Below, piece after piece: positions 24,691-35,778 of a stretch of DNA of 64,000 nucleotides. Source of the stretch: Massilia aurea (GTDB taxonomy: Bacteria > Pseudomonadota > Gammaproteobacteria > Burkholderiales > Burkholderiaceae_D). Both the position numbers and the translations under genes were made by a program. Where the stretch lies: assembly GCF_014200505.1 (NCBI RefSeq), contig NZ_JACHBX010000004.1, forward strand, positions 1 through 64,000, written 5' to 3'. The notes under the pieces were generated by a model, which made no database searches, had not been told where the DNA came from, and saw only the letters and a list, made by a program, of their open reading frames with translations. Within the stretch, counting starts at the first letter, position 1. Every line of letters starts with the position of its first letter.

Positions 24691-26747
24691 ACCTTCAAGA
24701 ACTCCTCACGCCCACCCAGCCAGCGCGCCAGGTGCGCATCGACGACCGCCATCTTCTCCGGCGTCTCGCCATCGAGCAGCCACTGCGCCACGTCGCGCGC
24801 CCGATCGACCATCCACTGGTCGATTTCCAGGTCGGCAAAGCGCAGCATCGCCTGTCCCGACTGGCGCGCGCCCAGAAACTCACCAGGCCCGCGAATCTCC
24901 AGATCGCGCCGCGCGATCTCGAAACCGTCCGTCGTCTCGCGCATCGTCAACAGGCGCTGCTTGGCCACCTGGCCCAGCGGCGACTGGTACAGCAGCAGGC
25001 ACACCGACGCCGCCGAACCGCGGCCCACGCGTCCGCGCAACTGGTGCAGCTGCGACAGGCCGAACCGCTCCGCATGCTCGATCACCATCAGCGACGCATT
25101 GGGCACGTCCACGCCCACCTCGATGACCGTCGTCGCCACCAGCACATGCACCTGGCCCGCCGTGAACGCGTCCATCACTTCCTGCTTTTCGGCCGGCTTC
25201 ATGCGGCCATGTACCAGGCCTACCTGCAGGTCGGGCAGCGATTCGGCCAGTGTTTCGTAGGTCTCGGTGGCGGTCTGCAATTGCAGCGCTTCGGATTCCT
25301 CGATCAGCGGGCAGACCCAGTACACCTGGCGGCCTTCGAGCGCCGCGGCGTACACGCGCTCGACGACTTCGTCGCGGCGGTTCTGGTCGATGGCGCGCGT
25401 GACGATCGGGCTGCGCCCCGGCGGCAGTTCGTCGATCACCGAGACTTCGAGGTCGGCGTAGTACGTCATTGCCAGCGTGCGCGGGATCGGCGTGGCCGAC
25501 ATCATCAGCTGGTGCGGCACCAGGCCGTCGCTGCCCTTGTTGCGCAGCGTGAGGCGCTGGCCGACGCCGAAGCGGTGCTGTTCGTCGACGATCACCAGGC
25601 CCAGTTTCGCGAACTGCACCGAGTCCTGAATCAGCGCGTGCGTGCCGATCACTAGGTTGGCCGCGCCCGATTCGATCAACGCGTTCGACGCCGCCTTGTC
25701 CTTTTTCTTCAGGCTGCCGGTGAGCCACGCGACCTTCACGCCAAGCGGCTCCATCCACGCCGCGATCTTGCGGAAGTGCTGCTCGGCCAGGATCTCGGTC
25801 GGCGCCATCAGCGCTGCCTGGTAGCCGCTGTCGATCGCCTGCGCGGCGGCCAGCGCCGAGACCACCGTCTTGCCGCTGCCGACGTCGCCCTGCAGCAGGC
25901 GCTGCATCGGGTAGCCGGCGCGCAGATCGGCGCGGATCTCTTCGACCACGCGCTGCTGCGCGCCCGTCAGTGCAAAGGGCAGCCCGGCCAGGAAGCCTTC
26001 GGACAACTGGCCCACCGCGCGCAGTGGCGGCGCGCCTTTTTCGCGGCGCGCACGCTGCGCGCGTTTCAGCGACAACTGCTGCGCCAGCAGTTCGTCGAAC
26101 TTCATGCGGTCCCAGGCCGGATGCGAGCGCTCGATCAGCGCGTGCTCGTCGACATCCGCAGGCGGGTAGTGCAGGAGCTTGACGGCCGGCTCGAAGTCCA
26201 TCAGGTCCATGCGCTTGCGGATCGCGGGCGGTACGGTGTCGGCCCAGTCGATGCGCTTCATCGCGTCGGCGATCGCGCGCCGCAGCACCGTCTGCGACAG
26301 GCCTTCGCCGGCCGGGTACACGGGTGTGAGCGAGGCGGGCAGGGGCGCGCCTTCGTTGACGATCTTGTAGCCCGGGTGGACCATCTCGGCGCCAAAGAAG
26401 CCGTGTTTGAGTTCGCCCCGCGCGCGGATGCGCACGCCTTCGGCCATCTGCTTGACCTGGCTGCCGTAGAAATTCATGAAGCGCAGCAGCAGGTCGCCCG
26501 ACGCGTCGGCGATCGTCACGAGCAGCTGGCGGCGCGGCTTGAACGAGATTTCGTTCTTGGTCACGATGCCTTCGACCTGCCAGGTCTGGCCGCCGCGCAT
26601 GCAGGCATCCCGGATCGTGATGATCTGGGTCTCGTCCTCGTAGCGCAGCGGCAGGTGCAGCACCAGGTCCATGTCGGTGCGCAGGCCAAGGCGGGCGAGC
26701 TTGCTTTCGAGCGTTTTTGGGGGCGTTGTGGTTTTAGGGGCGGGCAT
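24687..26747 (-). CDS. recG: ATP-dependent DNA helicase RecG
   Basis: A 686-residue protein of the normal RecG size. The N-terminal wedge/OB domain occupies roughly the first 200 residues. Helicase motifs follow: GDVGSGKTVVSALAAAQA (GSGK at 290-293), VIVDEQHRFGVGQR (~387), MMSATPIPRTLAMTYYAD, VGLVHGRMKPAEK, VATTVIEVGVDVPNA and the RecG hallmark LHQLRGRVGRG. It remodels stalled forks and Holliday junctions. It is transcribed away from queA, a common arrangement in this bacterial class. Confidence 0.96.
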   Translation of the reverse strand: MPAPKTTTPPKTLESKLARLGLRTDMDLVLHLPLRYEDETQIITIRDACMRGGQTWQVEGIVTKNEISFKPRRQLLVTIADASGDLLLRFMNFYGSQVKQMAEGVRIRARGELKHGFFGAEMVHPGYKIVNEGAPLPASLTPVYPAGEGLSQTVLRRAIADAMKRIDWADTVPPAIRKRMDLMDFEPAVKLLHYPPADVDEHALIERSHPAWDRMKFDELLAQQLSLKRAQRARREKGAPPLRAVGQLSEGFLAGLPFALTGAQQRVVEEIRADLRAGYPMQRLLQGDVGSGKTVVSALAAAQAIDSGYQAALMAPTEILAEQHFRKIAAWMEPLGVKVAWLTGSLKKKDKAASNALIESGAANLVIGTHALIQDSVQFAKLGLVIVDEQHRFGVGQRLTLRNKGSDGLVPHQLMMSATPIPRTLAMTYYADLEVSVIDELPPGRSPIVTRAIDQNRRDEVVERVYAAALEGRQVYWVCPLIEESEALQLQTATETYETLAESLPDLQVGLVHGRMKPAEKQEVMDAFTAGQVHVLVATTVIEVGVDVPNASLMVIEHAERFGLSQLHQLRGRVGRGSAASVCLLLYQSPLGQVAKQRLLTMRETTDGFEIARRDLEIRGPGEFLGARQSGQAMLRFADLEIDQWMVDRARDVAQWLLDGETPEKMAVVDAHLARWLGGREEFLKV

Positions 26748-26865
26748 ATTGCGGCAAAGTGGCGCTTGCTGACGTAAAATAGAAGGTTCGCCGTATGCGC
26801 TTCAAGCCTCTATTGTAAAGCTGGCAGCATTGATTTGCCGAGATTTGCCCAACCAATTGAACATC

Positions 26866-29042
<2,177 letters not shown>

Positions 29043-29222
29043 GCACTTGCTTACTCTGCGGCCCCGATCTTGCGGTATTGACGGTCGGGGCTGCATGCAA
29101 TATCGGCCGGTTTGTCTTGCAATACCTGAAAGCAAGACGACATACTGCCGGATATGGTTTGCGGCTTCTGGCCGATGCTAGAATACACCGCTTATTTTTT
29201 TAACTTCACCATCGGAGTTCTT

Positions 29223-29555
29223 GTGTTCATTTCCAACGCGTACGCGCAAACTGCCCCTGTCGCCGACGCCGGCATCATGGGTAGCCTGACGACCTTCCTG
29301 CCGCTGATCCTGATGTTCGTGGTCATGTATTTCCTGATGATCCGTCCTCAGCAGAAACGCCAGAAAGAGGCGAAAGCCATGATGGACGCACTGGCCAAGG
29401 GCGACGAAGTCGTGACCGCTGGCGGTATCGTCGGCCGTGTTTCGAAAGTGGCCGAAGCCTATGTGACGCTGGAAGTTGCCGTCGGCACCGAAATCACCGT
29501 GCAAAAAAATTCGGTGACCACGCTGCTGCCAAAAGGCACGCTCAAAGCCCTGTAA
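29223..29555 (+). CDS. yajC: Sec translocase auxiliary protein YajC
   Basis: The start is taken as GTG at 29223, with CGGAG five bases upstream, giving 110 residues; in-frame ATG codons farther upstream would add sequence that YajC proteins do not have. One transmembrane segment (LTTFLPLILMFVVMYFLMI) is followed by RPQQKRQKEAKAMMDALAKGDEVVTAGGIVG, the YajC hallmark. It associates with SecDF in the inner membrane. The gene order tgt-yajC-secD-secF is conserved. Confidence 0.93.
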   Translation: MFISNAYAQTAPVADAGIMGSLTTFLPLILMFVVMYFLMIRPQQKRQKEAKAMMDALAKGDEVVTAGGIVGRVSKVAEAYVTLEVAVGTEITVQKNSVTTLLPKGTLKAL

Positions 29556-29613
29556 GCCTCGCCGTGCGCCGTGCGGGGCAACCCGCACTGCCTAACCTGA
29601 ACGCCGGAACACT

Positions 29614-31488
29614 ATGAATCGCTATCCCGTCTGGAAATACTTACTGATCGTCATTGCGCTGTTGCTGGGCGCCTTGTATACGGCGCCCAACTACTTTGGC
29701 GAAACGCCGGCGTTGCAGGTCACATCAGGCCGTTCTACCCTGAATATCACGAGTGCCTCCACCACCGTGGTTGCGGATGCGCTCAAGCGTGCCGGCATTC
29801 CATCCACCGGTATCAGCCTCGAAGGCACGGGCCACACCACCTCGGTGCGCGCGCGCTTCGCCGGTACCGAAGAGCAGTTCAAGGCCAAGCTGGCCCTCGA
29901 ACGCGAACTGAACCGCGACCCTGCCAATCCCGATTACATCGTCACCGTCAACCTGGTGAAGAACACCCCGGCCTGGATGACGGCCATTGGCGCAGCGCCA
30001 ATGAGCCTGGGCCTGGACTTGCGCGGTGGCGTGCACTTCCTGCTGCAGGTCGACACCAAGGCGGTCCTCGACAACAAGGTCAAGGCCCTGCAGTCGAGCG
30101 TGCGCAGCAATCTGCGTGACAAGAACGTGCGTCACACCGGCATCGAGCGCGTGCGCGACACCATCGAGGTGCGCTTCCGCGATGCCGCGACCCGCAGCAG
30201 CGCGCGCAGTGTGCTGGCCGCGCAGTCGACCGAGCTGGCATTTGCCGAAGCCGCCGATGGCGCCGACATGAAGCTGGTCGTGAGCCTGAAGCCCGAAGCC
30301 ATCAAGCGCTCGGTCGAAGACGGCATCAAGCAGAACATCATGACGCTGTCCAAGCGCATCAATGAACTGGGCACCACCGAGCCGATCATCCAGCAGCAGG
30401 GCGCCGACCGCATCGTGGTCCAGCTGCCAGGCGTGCAGGACGTCGCGCGCGCGAAAGACATCATCGGCCGCACTGCGACACTCGAACTGCGCATGGTCGA
30501 CACCACCGTGACCCCGGGCACCGAGCTGTCGGCAGCGATTCCGCTGAACTCCGAACTGTTCACCGAAGGCCGCGGCGCACCGATCGTCGTCTCGCGCGAC
30601 ATCATCCTGACCGGCGAATCGATTTCGAGCGCCACCGCCAGCTTCGACCAGAACCAGCAGCCTGCCGTCTCGCTCGACCTGAACGGTGACGGCGGCCGCC
30701 GCATCCGCCTGGCCACGCGTGAAAACGTCGGCAAGCGCATGGCGATCCTGCTGAAAGAAAAAGGCGTCTACAACGTGCTGTCGGCCCCGACCATCCAGAG
30801 CGAACTGGGTTCGAGCTTCCAGATCACCAATATGGGCACCTCGCAGGACGCCAACGAGCTGGCACTGCTGCTGCGCTCGGGCGCGCTGTCGGCGCCGATG
30901 GAATTCGTCGAAGAACGCGTGATCGGCCCGCAACTGGGCGCCGAGAACATCGAGCGCGGCCTGCACTCGACCATCTGGGGCTTCGTGGCGATCGCGATCT
31001 TCATGATCATCTATTACCACCTGTTCGGCGTGTTCTCGGCGCTGGCGCTGGCGGCCAACGTGCTGTTCTTGCTGGCCCTGCTGTCGATCCTGCAGATCAC
31101 GCTGACGCTGCCGGGTATCGCGGCAATCGCGCTGGCACTGGGCGTGGCAATTGACTCGAACGTGCTGGTGAACGAACGTATCCGCGAAGAGCTGCGTGCC
31201 GGCGCGACGCCACAGGCGGCGATTTCGGCGGGTTCCAAGCACGCTTGGGACACCATCGTCGACTCCAACGTCACCACGCTGATCGTCGGCCTGGCGCTCT
31301 TGATCTTCGGTTCCGGTCCGGTGCGCGGTTTTGCCGTGGTCCACTGCCTGGGCATCCTGACCTCGATGTTCTCGGCCGTGGTCGTGGCGCGCGGTTTCGC
31401 CAACCTGTGGTACGGCCGCCAGAAGAAGCTGACGAAGATTTCGATCGGCACGGTCTGGCAGCCTGGCATGACGCCTAACAAGAAGTAA
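29614..31488 (+). CDS. secD: Protein translocase subunit SecD
   Basis: 624 residues. A first transmembrane helix (YLLIVIALLLGALYTAPNYFG) is followed by the large periplasmic P1 region and then the RND-type membrane half. Conserved SecD blocks are GLDLRGGVHFLLQVD, IVVQLPGVQD, the GPQLGAENIERGLHSTIWGF lead-in to helix 2, and ALGVAIDSNVLVNERIREELR in helix 4, which holds the proton-relay aspartate. With SecF it uses the proton gradient to pull exported proteins across. secF follows 16 bp downstream. Confidence 0.96.
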   Translation: MNRYPVWKYLLIVIALLLGALYTAPNYFGETPALQVTSGRSTLNITSASTTVVADALKRAGIPSTGISLEGTGHTTSVRARFAGTEEQFKAKLALERELNRDPANPDYIVTVNLVKNTPAWMTAIGAAPMSLGLDLRGGVHFLLQVDTKAVLDNKVKALQSSVRSNLRDKNVRHTGIERVRDTIEVRFRDAATRSSARSVLAAQSTELAFAEAADGADMKLVVSLKPEAIKRSVEDGIKQNIMTLSKRINELGTTEPIIQQQGADRIVVQLPGVQDVARAKDIIGRTATLELRMVDTTVTPGTELSAAIPLNSELFTEGRGAPIVVSRDIILTGESISSATASFDQNQQPAVSLDLNGDGGRRIRLATRENVGKRMAILLKEKGVYNVLSAPTIQSELGSSFQITNMGTSQDANELALLLRSGALSAPMEFVEERVIGPQLGAENIERGLHSTIWGFVAIAIFMIIYYHLFGVFSALALAANVLFLLALLSILQITLTLPGIAAIALALGVAIDSNVLVNERIREELRAGATPQAAISAGSKHAWDTIVDSNVTTLIVGLALLIFGSGPVRGFAVVHCLGILTSMFSAVVVARGFANLWYGRQKKLTKISIGTVWQPGMTPNKK

Positions 31489-31504
31489 GCACCGGGATAC
31501 GACA

Positions 31505-32527
31505 ATGGAATTTTTCAAGATCAAACGGGACATCCCGTTCATGCGCCACGCGCTGGTCCTCAATGCGATCTCGGTGATCACATTCGTGGCGGCGGTGTTC
31601 TTCCTGATCACCAAGCCCCTGAACTTCTCGGTGGAGTTCACGGGCGGCACGGTGATGGAGCTGCTGTATCCAAAGGCGGCGGACCAGGAAAAGATCCGCA
31701 ACACGCTGCGCGGCATGGGCTATTCGCACCCTGAGGTGGCCAGCTTCGGCACCGCGCAGGACATCATGCTGCGTCTGCCGATCGTCGCAGGCGCGCCGGC
31801 GGCGAGCAGCTCGACGGCCGTGTTCAACGCGATTTGCCGCGACGATCAGGGCACGACCAAGCAGACGCAAACGACGACCGACAAGGGTGAAGTGCTCAAC
31901 CGCACCAGCTGCGTCGCCCCCGGCGGGCAAGAGCTGATCAGCCTGCAGCAAGTGCAGTTCGTCGGTCCGTCGGTGGGCGACGAACTGGCGCAGAACGGCC
32001 TGAATGCGCTGCTGATGGTCATCCTGGGCATCGTGGTCTACCTGGCGATCCGCTTCGAATGGAAATTCGCTGTCGCCGCCGTGGTCGCCAACCTGCACGA
32101 TGTGGTCATCATCCTGGGCTTCTTCGCGTTCTTCCAGTGGGAATTCTCGCTGACGGTGCTGGCGGCAACGCTGGCGGTGCTGGGCTACTCGGTCAACGAG
32201 TCGGTCGTCATCTTCGACCGGATCCGCGAGATGTTCCGCAAGCAGCGCCGCATGAGCGTGCCGGAAGTGATCGATCACGCGATCACCAGCACGATCTCGC
32301 GCACGATCATCACGCACGGCTCGACACTGATGATGGTCATGTCGATGCTGTTCTTCGGCGGCTACGCGCTGCACTACTTCGCGATCGCCCTGGCCATCGG
32401 TATCTGCTTCGGTATCTACTCGTCGGTGTTCGTGGCCGCGGCTGTGGCAATGTGGCTGGGCGTCAAGCGTGAAGACCTGATCAAGCCGGTCAAAGAGAAA
32501 GACGACACCGACGGCGCCGTCGTCTGA
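31505..32527 (+). CDS. secF: Protein translocase subunit SecF
   Basis: 340 residues with six predicted membrane helices. The family blocks NFSVEFTGGTVMEL, QFVGPSVGDELAQNG, LHDVVIILGFFAFF and GYSVNESVVIFDRIREMFRK are intact, and STISRTIITHGSTLMMV marks the late helices. It is longer than many SecF proteins because of an extra segment in the periplasmic loop (residues ~95-135, with PAASSSTAVFNAICRDDQGT and CVAPGGQEL). Two cysteines in this insert could form a disulfide. Transcription ends at the terminator at 32634, whose T-tract was hit by an insertion sequence. Confidence 0.95.
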   Translation: MEFFKIKRDIPFMRHALVLNAISVITFVAAVFFLITKPLNFSVEFTGGTVMELLYPKAADQEKIRNTLRGMGYSHPEVASFGTAQDIMLRLPIVAGAPAASSSTAVFNAICRDDQGTTKQTQTTTDKGEVLNRTSCVAPGGQELISLQQVQFVGPSVGDELAQNGLNALLMVILGIVVYLAIRFEWKFAVAAVVANLHDVVIILGFFAFFQWEFSLTVLAATLAVLGYSVNESVVIFDRIREMFRKQRRMSVPEVIDHAITSTISRTIITHGSTLMMVMSMLFFGGYALHYFAIALAIGICFGIYSSVFVAAAVAMWLGVKREDLIKPVKEKDDTDGAVV

Positions 32528-32597
32528 TCGATTGCACTTTTGCGGTTTTGTGTGTGTCAACGCACGGAGCCGCAATATGCCCGTATTTATAGTGGAA

Positions 32598-32631
32598 CTG
32601 TCTCTTTCAGGACATCCCTAGTTTTGGACTT
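32598..32631 (+). repeat. 34-bp exact repeat, copy 1 (upstream of secF terminator)
   Basis: The sequence starts CTGTCTCTTTCAGG and ends CTAGTTTTGGACTT. An identical 34-bp copy is at 38597-38630. In both places it ends 2-3 bases before an intrinsic terminator hairpin. Sequences outside the 34 bp differ. Confidence 0.9.
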
Positions 32632-32633
32632 CA

Positions 32634-32664
32634 CCCGCCCCGGCAACGGCGCGGGTTTTTTTTT
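32634..32664 (+). terminator. secDF terminator, T-tract occupied by IS insertion
   Basis: CCCGC and CCG pair with CGG and GCGGG around a GCAA tetraloop with one C-C mismatch, followed by nine T. The last eight T form the left target-site duplicate of the IS1595-family element, so the terminator is still complete after the insertion. Confidence 0.88.
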
Positions 32665-33732
32665 GGCTCAGTCAGCGTTATCTGTTGATGACCCTGATAG
32701 CGATGCTAAGCAATTGTTCTGGCGACGTAACCCGCTCACCATCCAGCGCCCAGAGCCAGCCCAAGTAATTGGGCAGGTAGCGCGACGCCACCCCACGAAA
32801 GCCCTGTAACCAGGACTTGAAACGCTGGTGATAGGCATTCACGTTCTGCACATGAATGGCCAGGTTGCCTAGCCGCCTCGCACGCATCCCGGCGCGCAAG
32901 TTGACCTTATGGTGCGCGATCCTGTGCTTGCGTGCAAAGGCGCGGTAGGCAGCGTGGCTGTCACTGACCAGCAACGCCTGCCGATGGAGGTTGGGCAGCA
33001 AGTCGCGTTCGAGTTGCGCAGCCGTGAGCGCACCCCGGCCAGTGACGGCATCGATCGTGCGTCCCTCGCGGTCGCGCGCGACCAGAATGCAGTCCAGTTC
33101 ACTGGAAATGCCCCGTTTGGCAGCGCGGCCGCCGTGACGGCGCGGTGGCCGATCAAGCGTGCGCGAACCTTTTTGTGATTCGAGCAGAAATGTTTCGTCA
33201 GCTTCGACGATGCCGTTAAGCGCGGCGGGTCGGTCGAGTTTGACCCACTGCAGGAAGCGGTGGCGCCAACGAAAGGCCGTATTGCGGTGTACACCGACCC
33301 GATCTGCTGCCTTGCGGACGGGGAGTGAATCGAGCAGCACTTGCGAATACGCGAGCCATTTGCCTTTGAGCCTGAGTCGCGCCAGTGGCGTACCGGTCAG
33401 GTCGTTAAAGGTGCGGCCGCAGGCACAGCAGCGGTAGCGCTGCAAGTCGTTGGCGAAACCGTGCCGGTAGCAACACTCGTTGCCGCATCTGGGGCAGCAG
33501 CGGCCGGCCGCTCTGACCTCAGTGATGAGCGCAACCACCTGATCGAGTCCGGCTGCAGGATGCAGGGCATCGAGCACTTGCCGGCGCTGCGGCTGATTCA
33601 GTGAAGGCAGTTTTGCGAACCAGCCCTTGAAACGTGGCGCTTTCATGATGGACTCCTGACGCTGGGACAAGGGTCAGACCATTGAAGTGCTCTTCAGTTC
33701 AAAACTAGTCTCTATTTAACGTTGACTGCGCC
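32665..33732. mobile_element. IS1595-family insertion sequence with inverted repeats and 8-bp target duplication
   Basis: The element is 1068 bp. The left end reads GGCTCAGTCAGCGTTA and the right end, on the opposite strand, GGCGCAGTCAACGTTA: 14 of 16 positions match. It is flanked by TTTTTTTT on the left (32657-32664) and TTTTTTTT on the right (33733-33740), an 8-bp duplication as expected for the IS1595 family. One complete transposase gene is inside. The intact ends and gene suggest a fairly recent insertion. Confidence 0.85.
32678..33646 (-). CDS. IS1595-family transposase
   Basis: The ATG at 33646 has AGGAG eight bases upstream and gives 322 residues. A zinc ribbon (CPRCGNECCYRHG and YRCCACGRTFNDLTGTPLARLRLK) is followed by a helix-turn-helix (VRKAADRVGVHRNTAFRWRHRF) and an ISXO2-type catalytic core. 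That core has acidic residues in IVEADETFLLES and LVSDSHAAY and the late block NVNAYHQRFKSWLQGFRGVA. No frameshift or stop is seen, so the enzyme may be active. The gene fills the element and reads toward secF. Confidence 0.92.
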   Translation of the reverse strand: MKAPRFKGWFAKLPSLNQPQRRQVLDALHPAAGLDQVVALITEVRAAGRCCPRCGNECCYRHGFANDLQRYRCCACGRTFNDLTGTPLARLRLKGKWLAYSQVLLDSLPVRKAADRVGVHRNTAFRWRHRFLQWVKLDRPAALNGIVEADETFLLESQKGSRTLDRPPRRHGGRAAKRGISSELDCILVARDREGRTIDAVTGRGALTAAQLERDLLPNLHRQALLVSDSHAAYRAFARKHRIAHHKVNLRAGMRARRLGNLAIHVQNVNAYHQRFKSWLQGFRGVASRYLPNYLGWLWALDGERVTSPEQLLSIAIRVINR

Positions 33733-33749
33733 TTTTTTTTGCCCTGTCG

Positions 33750-34643
33750 CTAAGCGTGGTCGGCTGCAAATTGCTGCTGCAAAAAGGCAATGAACAAGCG
33801 CACCCGCTGCGGCGCCTGGCGTCCGTAGGCATGCAGCGCGTGTACCTCCAGCCCTGGCATCGGCAAGTGCGGCAGCACAATGTCGAGGCGGCCGGCGGCC
33901 AGATCGTCGGCCACCGCAATCCTGGCCAGCTGGGCGATACCGGCGCCTGCCAGCGCAGCCTGGCGCAGCACCACGCCATCGTTGGTGTCGAATGGACCGT
34001 CCGGCACCAGGCTGCTGCCGTCGGCCCAGGTCCAGGGGAAGGGGCCGGCCGGCGTCAGGTAGCGCAGGCAGGCGTGATCGGCCAGATCGGCCCGTTCTGC
34101 TGGTTGCCCGCACCGCGCCAGGTAAGCCGGCGCGGCGACGAGCACCGGCTGCAGCGTCGTCAACCGGCGCGCCGTCAGGCGGTTGTCCAGCAGGGCGCCA
34201 ACGCGGATCGCCACGTCATACCCTTCGCGGATCAGGTCGACCTGGCGGTCGGCAATCCCTAGTTCGAGCTTGAGCCGGGGGTGCGCGAGCGCGAACCGTT
34301 CGGCCCAGCCGGAAAACACGGTGCGGCCCAGGTCACTTGGCGCCGCCACGCGCAGCAGGCCGCTCACATCGGCCGGCGTGCGCAGCGCCTGTTCGGCATC
34401 GGCCAGCGCCTGGATCAGCGGCGCCACCCGCTCGAAATACAGCGCGCCTTCGGCCGTCAGTGCCAGCGTGCGTGTCGAGCGCTGGATCAGCCGCACACCG
34501 AGCCGCGCTTCCAGCCGCGCCACGCTTTTCGATACCGCCGAGGGACTCGCGCCCAGCAGGCGCGCAGCATCGCTGAACGACCCGGCCTCGATCGTGCGGA
34601 CAAATGCGGCCAGGCCGGCAGAGGTATCGACAATCGCAGTCAT
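33750..34643 (-). CDS. LysR-family transcriptional regulator
   Basis: 297 residues. The N-terminal winged helix has FVRTIEAGSFSDAARLLGASPSAVSKSVARLEARLGVRLIQRSTRTLALT, the LysR DNA-binding signature, and the remainder is the periplasmic-binding-protein-like sensor domain of the CrgA/DhcR-like subgroup. It is divergent from the MDR oxidoreductase gene, with a ~100-bp shared promoter region, so it probably regulates that gene. The inducer is unknown. The IS1595 element ends 17 bp after its stop codon. Confidence 0.9.
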   Translation of the reverse strand: MTAIVDTSAGLAAFVRTIEAGSFSDAARLLGASPSAVSKSVARLEARLGVRLIQRSTRTLALTAEGALYFERVAPLIQALADAEQALRTPADVSGLLRVAAPSDLGRTVFSGWAERFALAHPRLKLELGIADRQVDLIREGYDVAIRVGALLDNRLTARRLTTLQPVLVAAPAYLARCGQPAERADLADHACLRYLTPAGPFPWTWADGSSLVPDGPFDTNDGVVLRQAALAGAGIAQLARIAVADDLAAGRLDIVLPHLPMPGLEVHALHAYGRQAPQRVRLFIAFLQQQFAADHA

Positions 34644-34745
34644 TCAAGAACTTTCGGCATAAATCATGTGATGTTTTTGGGACTAATTATCCGGGATATC
34701 CGCAATTACCATGGCAGCCATCTCATCTGCGCTAAAGGTTATCTC

Positions 34746-35774
34746 ATGCTTCCAACCACGATGCGCCACTGGCGCCTGGCCGCGCCCGGCCGCGACAATT
34801 TGACACTGGCGAGCGCGCTGGTGCCCCGGCCTGGTCCGGGCGAGGTCCTGGTCCGGGTCGGTGCAGTAGCGCTGAACTACCGCGACCTGCTGGCGATTGA
34901 TTCTGGCATGGGCATTCCGCCCGTGTTTCCGCTGACCCCGGGCTCGGACCTGTGCGGCGTCGTCGTCGCGGTGGGCGAGGACGCCCGGCGCCTGCAGTCG
35001 GGCCAGCGCGTGATCTCGACCTTCGAGGCAGGCTGGTTTGATGGCTTGCCTGCTGGGACTGCGCGCCACCCACCCGCCCATACGCTCGGCGGCGTGGCGC
35101 CCGGCGTGCTGGCCGAGTACGTGGCGTTGCCGGAAGACTGGTTCGTGACGGCGCCCGAAAGTCTGGACGATGCACAGGCCAGCACGCTGCCGGTGGCTGG
35201 CCTGACCGCCTGGAGCGCGCTGGTGGAACACGGGCGGCTGCACGCCGGCCAGACGGTGCTGATCCAGGGAACGGGCGGGGTTTCGCTGTTCGCGCTGCAA
35301 CTGGCGGTGGCGCATGGCGCGACGGCGATCGTCACGTCGTCCAGCGACGCCAAGCTCGACCGGGCCAAGGCACTGGGCGCGGCGCACCTGATCAATTATG
35401 CGCGCGAGGATTGGGTCGAGGCGGTGTACCGCATCACCGGCGAGCGGGGCGTCGATCATGTGCTCGAGATGGTCGGTGGCGCGCACCTGGACCGCGCGCT
35501 GCATGCGGTGGCGGTGCAGGGGCGGATTTCGCTGATCGGCGTGTTCGACGGCTTCACGTTCTCGGGCTCGTCCGGCCTGATGCTGCGCAAGCAGGTCACG
35601 CTGCAGGGGAGCAGCGTCGGCCACCGGCGCGCGCTCGAAGTGCTGGTGCGCGCGGTCGATTGCACCGGCATCGCGCCCGTGATCGACCGGCGCTACCCGC
35701 TGGCGGCGCTACCGGAGGCGCTGGCACACCTGGCGGCAGGCCCGTTCGGAAAGATCGTGATCGAGATGGCCTAG
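34746..35774 (+). CDS. NAD(P)-dependent medium-chain alcohol dehydrogenase/quinone reductase-like protein
   Basis: 342 residues from the ATG at 34746, with MRHWRLAAPG five codons later as an alternative. The GroES-like N-terminal domain has ALNYRDLLAIDSGMGIPPVFPLTPGSDLCGVVVAVG. The Rossmann domain has LIQGTGGVSLFALQLAVAHGATAIVTSSSDAKLDRAKALGA. The cysteine cluster of structural zinc is missing, so it belongs to the zinc-independent or weakly zinc-dependent MDR group. It is divergent from a LysR regulator, likely its controller. The substrate is unknown. Confidence 0.87.
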   Translation: MLPTTMRHWRLAAPGRDNLTLASALVPRPGPGEVLVRVGAVALNYRDLLAIDSGMGIPPVFPLTPGSDLCGVVVAVGEDARRLQSGQRVISTFEAGWFDGLPAGTARHPPAHTLGGVAPGVLAEYVALPEDWFVTAPESLDDAQASTLPVAGLTAWSALVEHGRLHAGQTVLIQGTGGVSLFALQLAVAHGATAIVTSSSDAKLDRAKALGAAHLINYAREDWVEAVYRITGERGVDHVLEMVGGAHLDRALHAVAVQGRISLIGVFDGFTFSGSSGLMLRKQVTLQGSSVGHRRALEVLVRAVDCTGIAPVIDRRYPLAALPEALAHLAAGPFGKIVIEMA

Positions 35775-35778
35775 GCCA

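Noticed and set aside
29062-29092. Hairpin after tgt considered as a terminator
   Set aside because: The GCCCCGA/TCGGGGC stem has a 17-base loop and no T-tract, so it is not a convincing intrinsic terminator; yajC could be cotranscribed with tgt.
33684-33716. Similarity between the inside of the IS right end (AGTTCAAAACTAGTCTCT) and the 34-bp repeat
   Set aside because: Only about 12 of 16 bases match, and the IS ends are fixed elsewhere by the inverted repeats and T8 duplication. Probably chance.
34644-34745. LysR operator in the divergent promoter region
   Set aside because: Several loose T-N11-A matches are present, but none stands out enough to name as a site.
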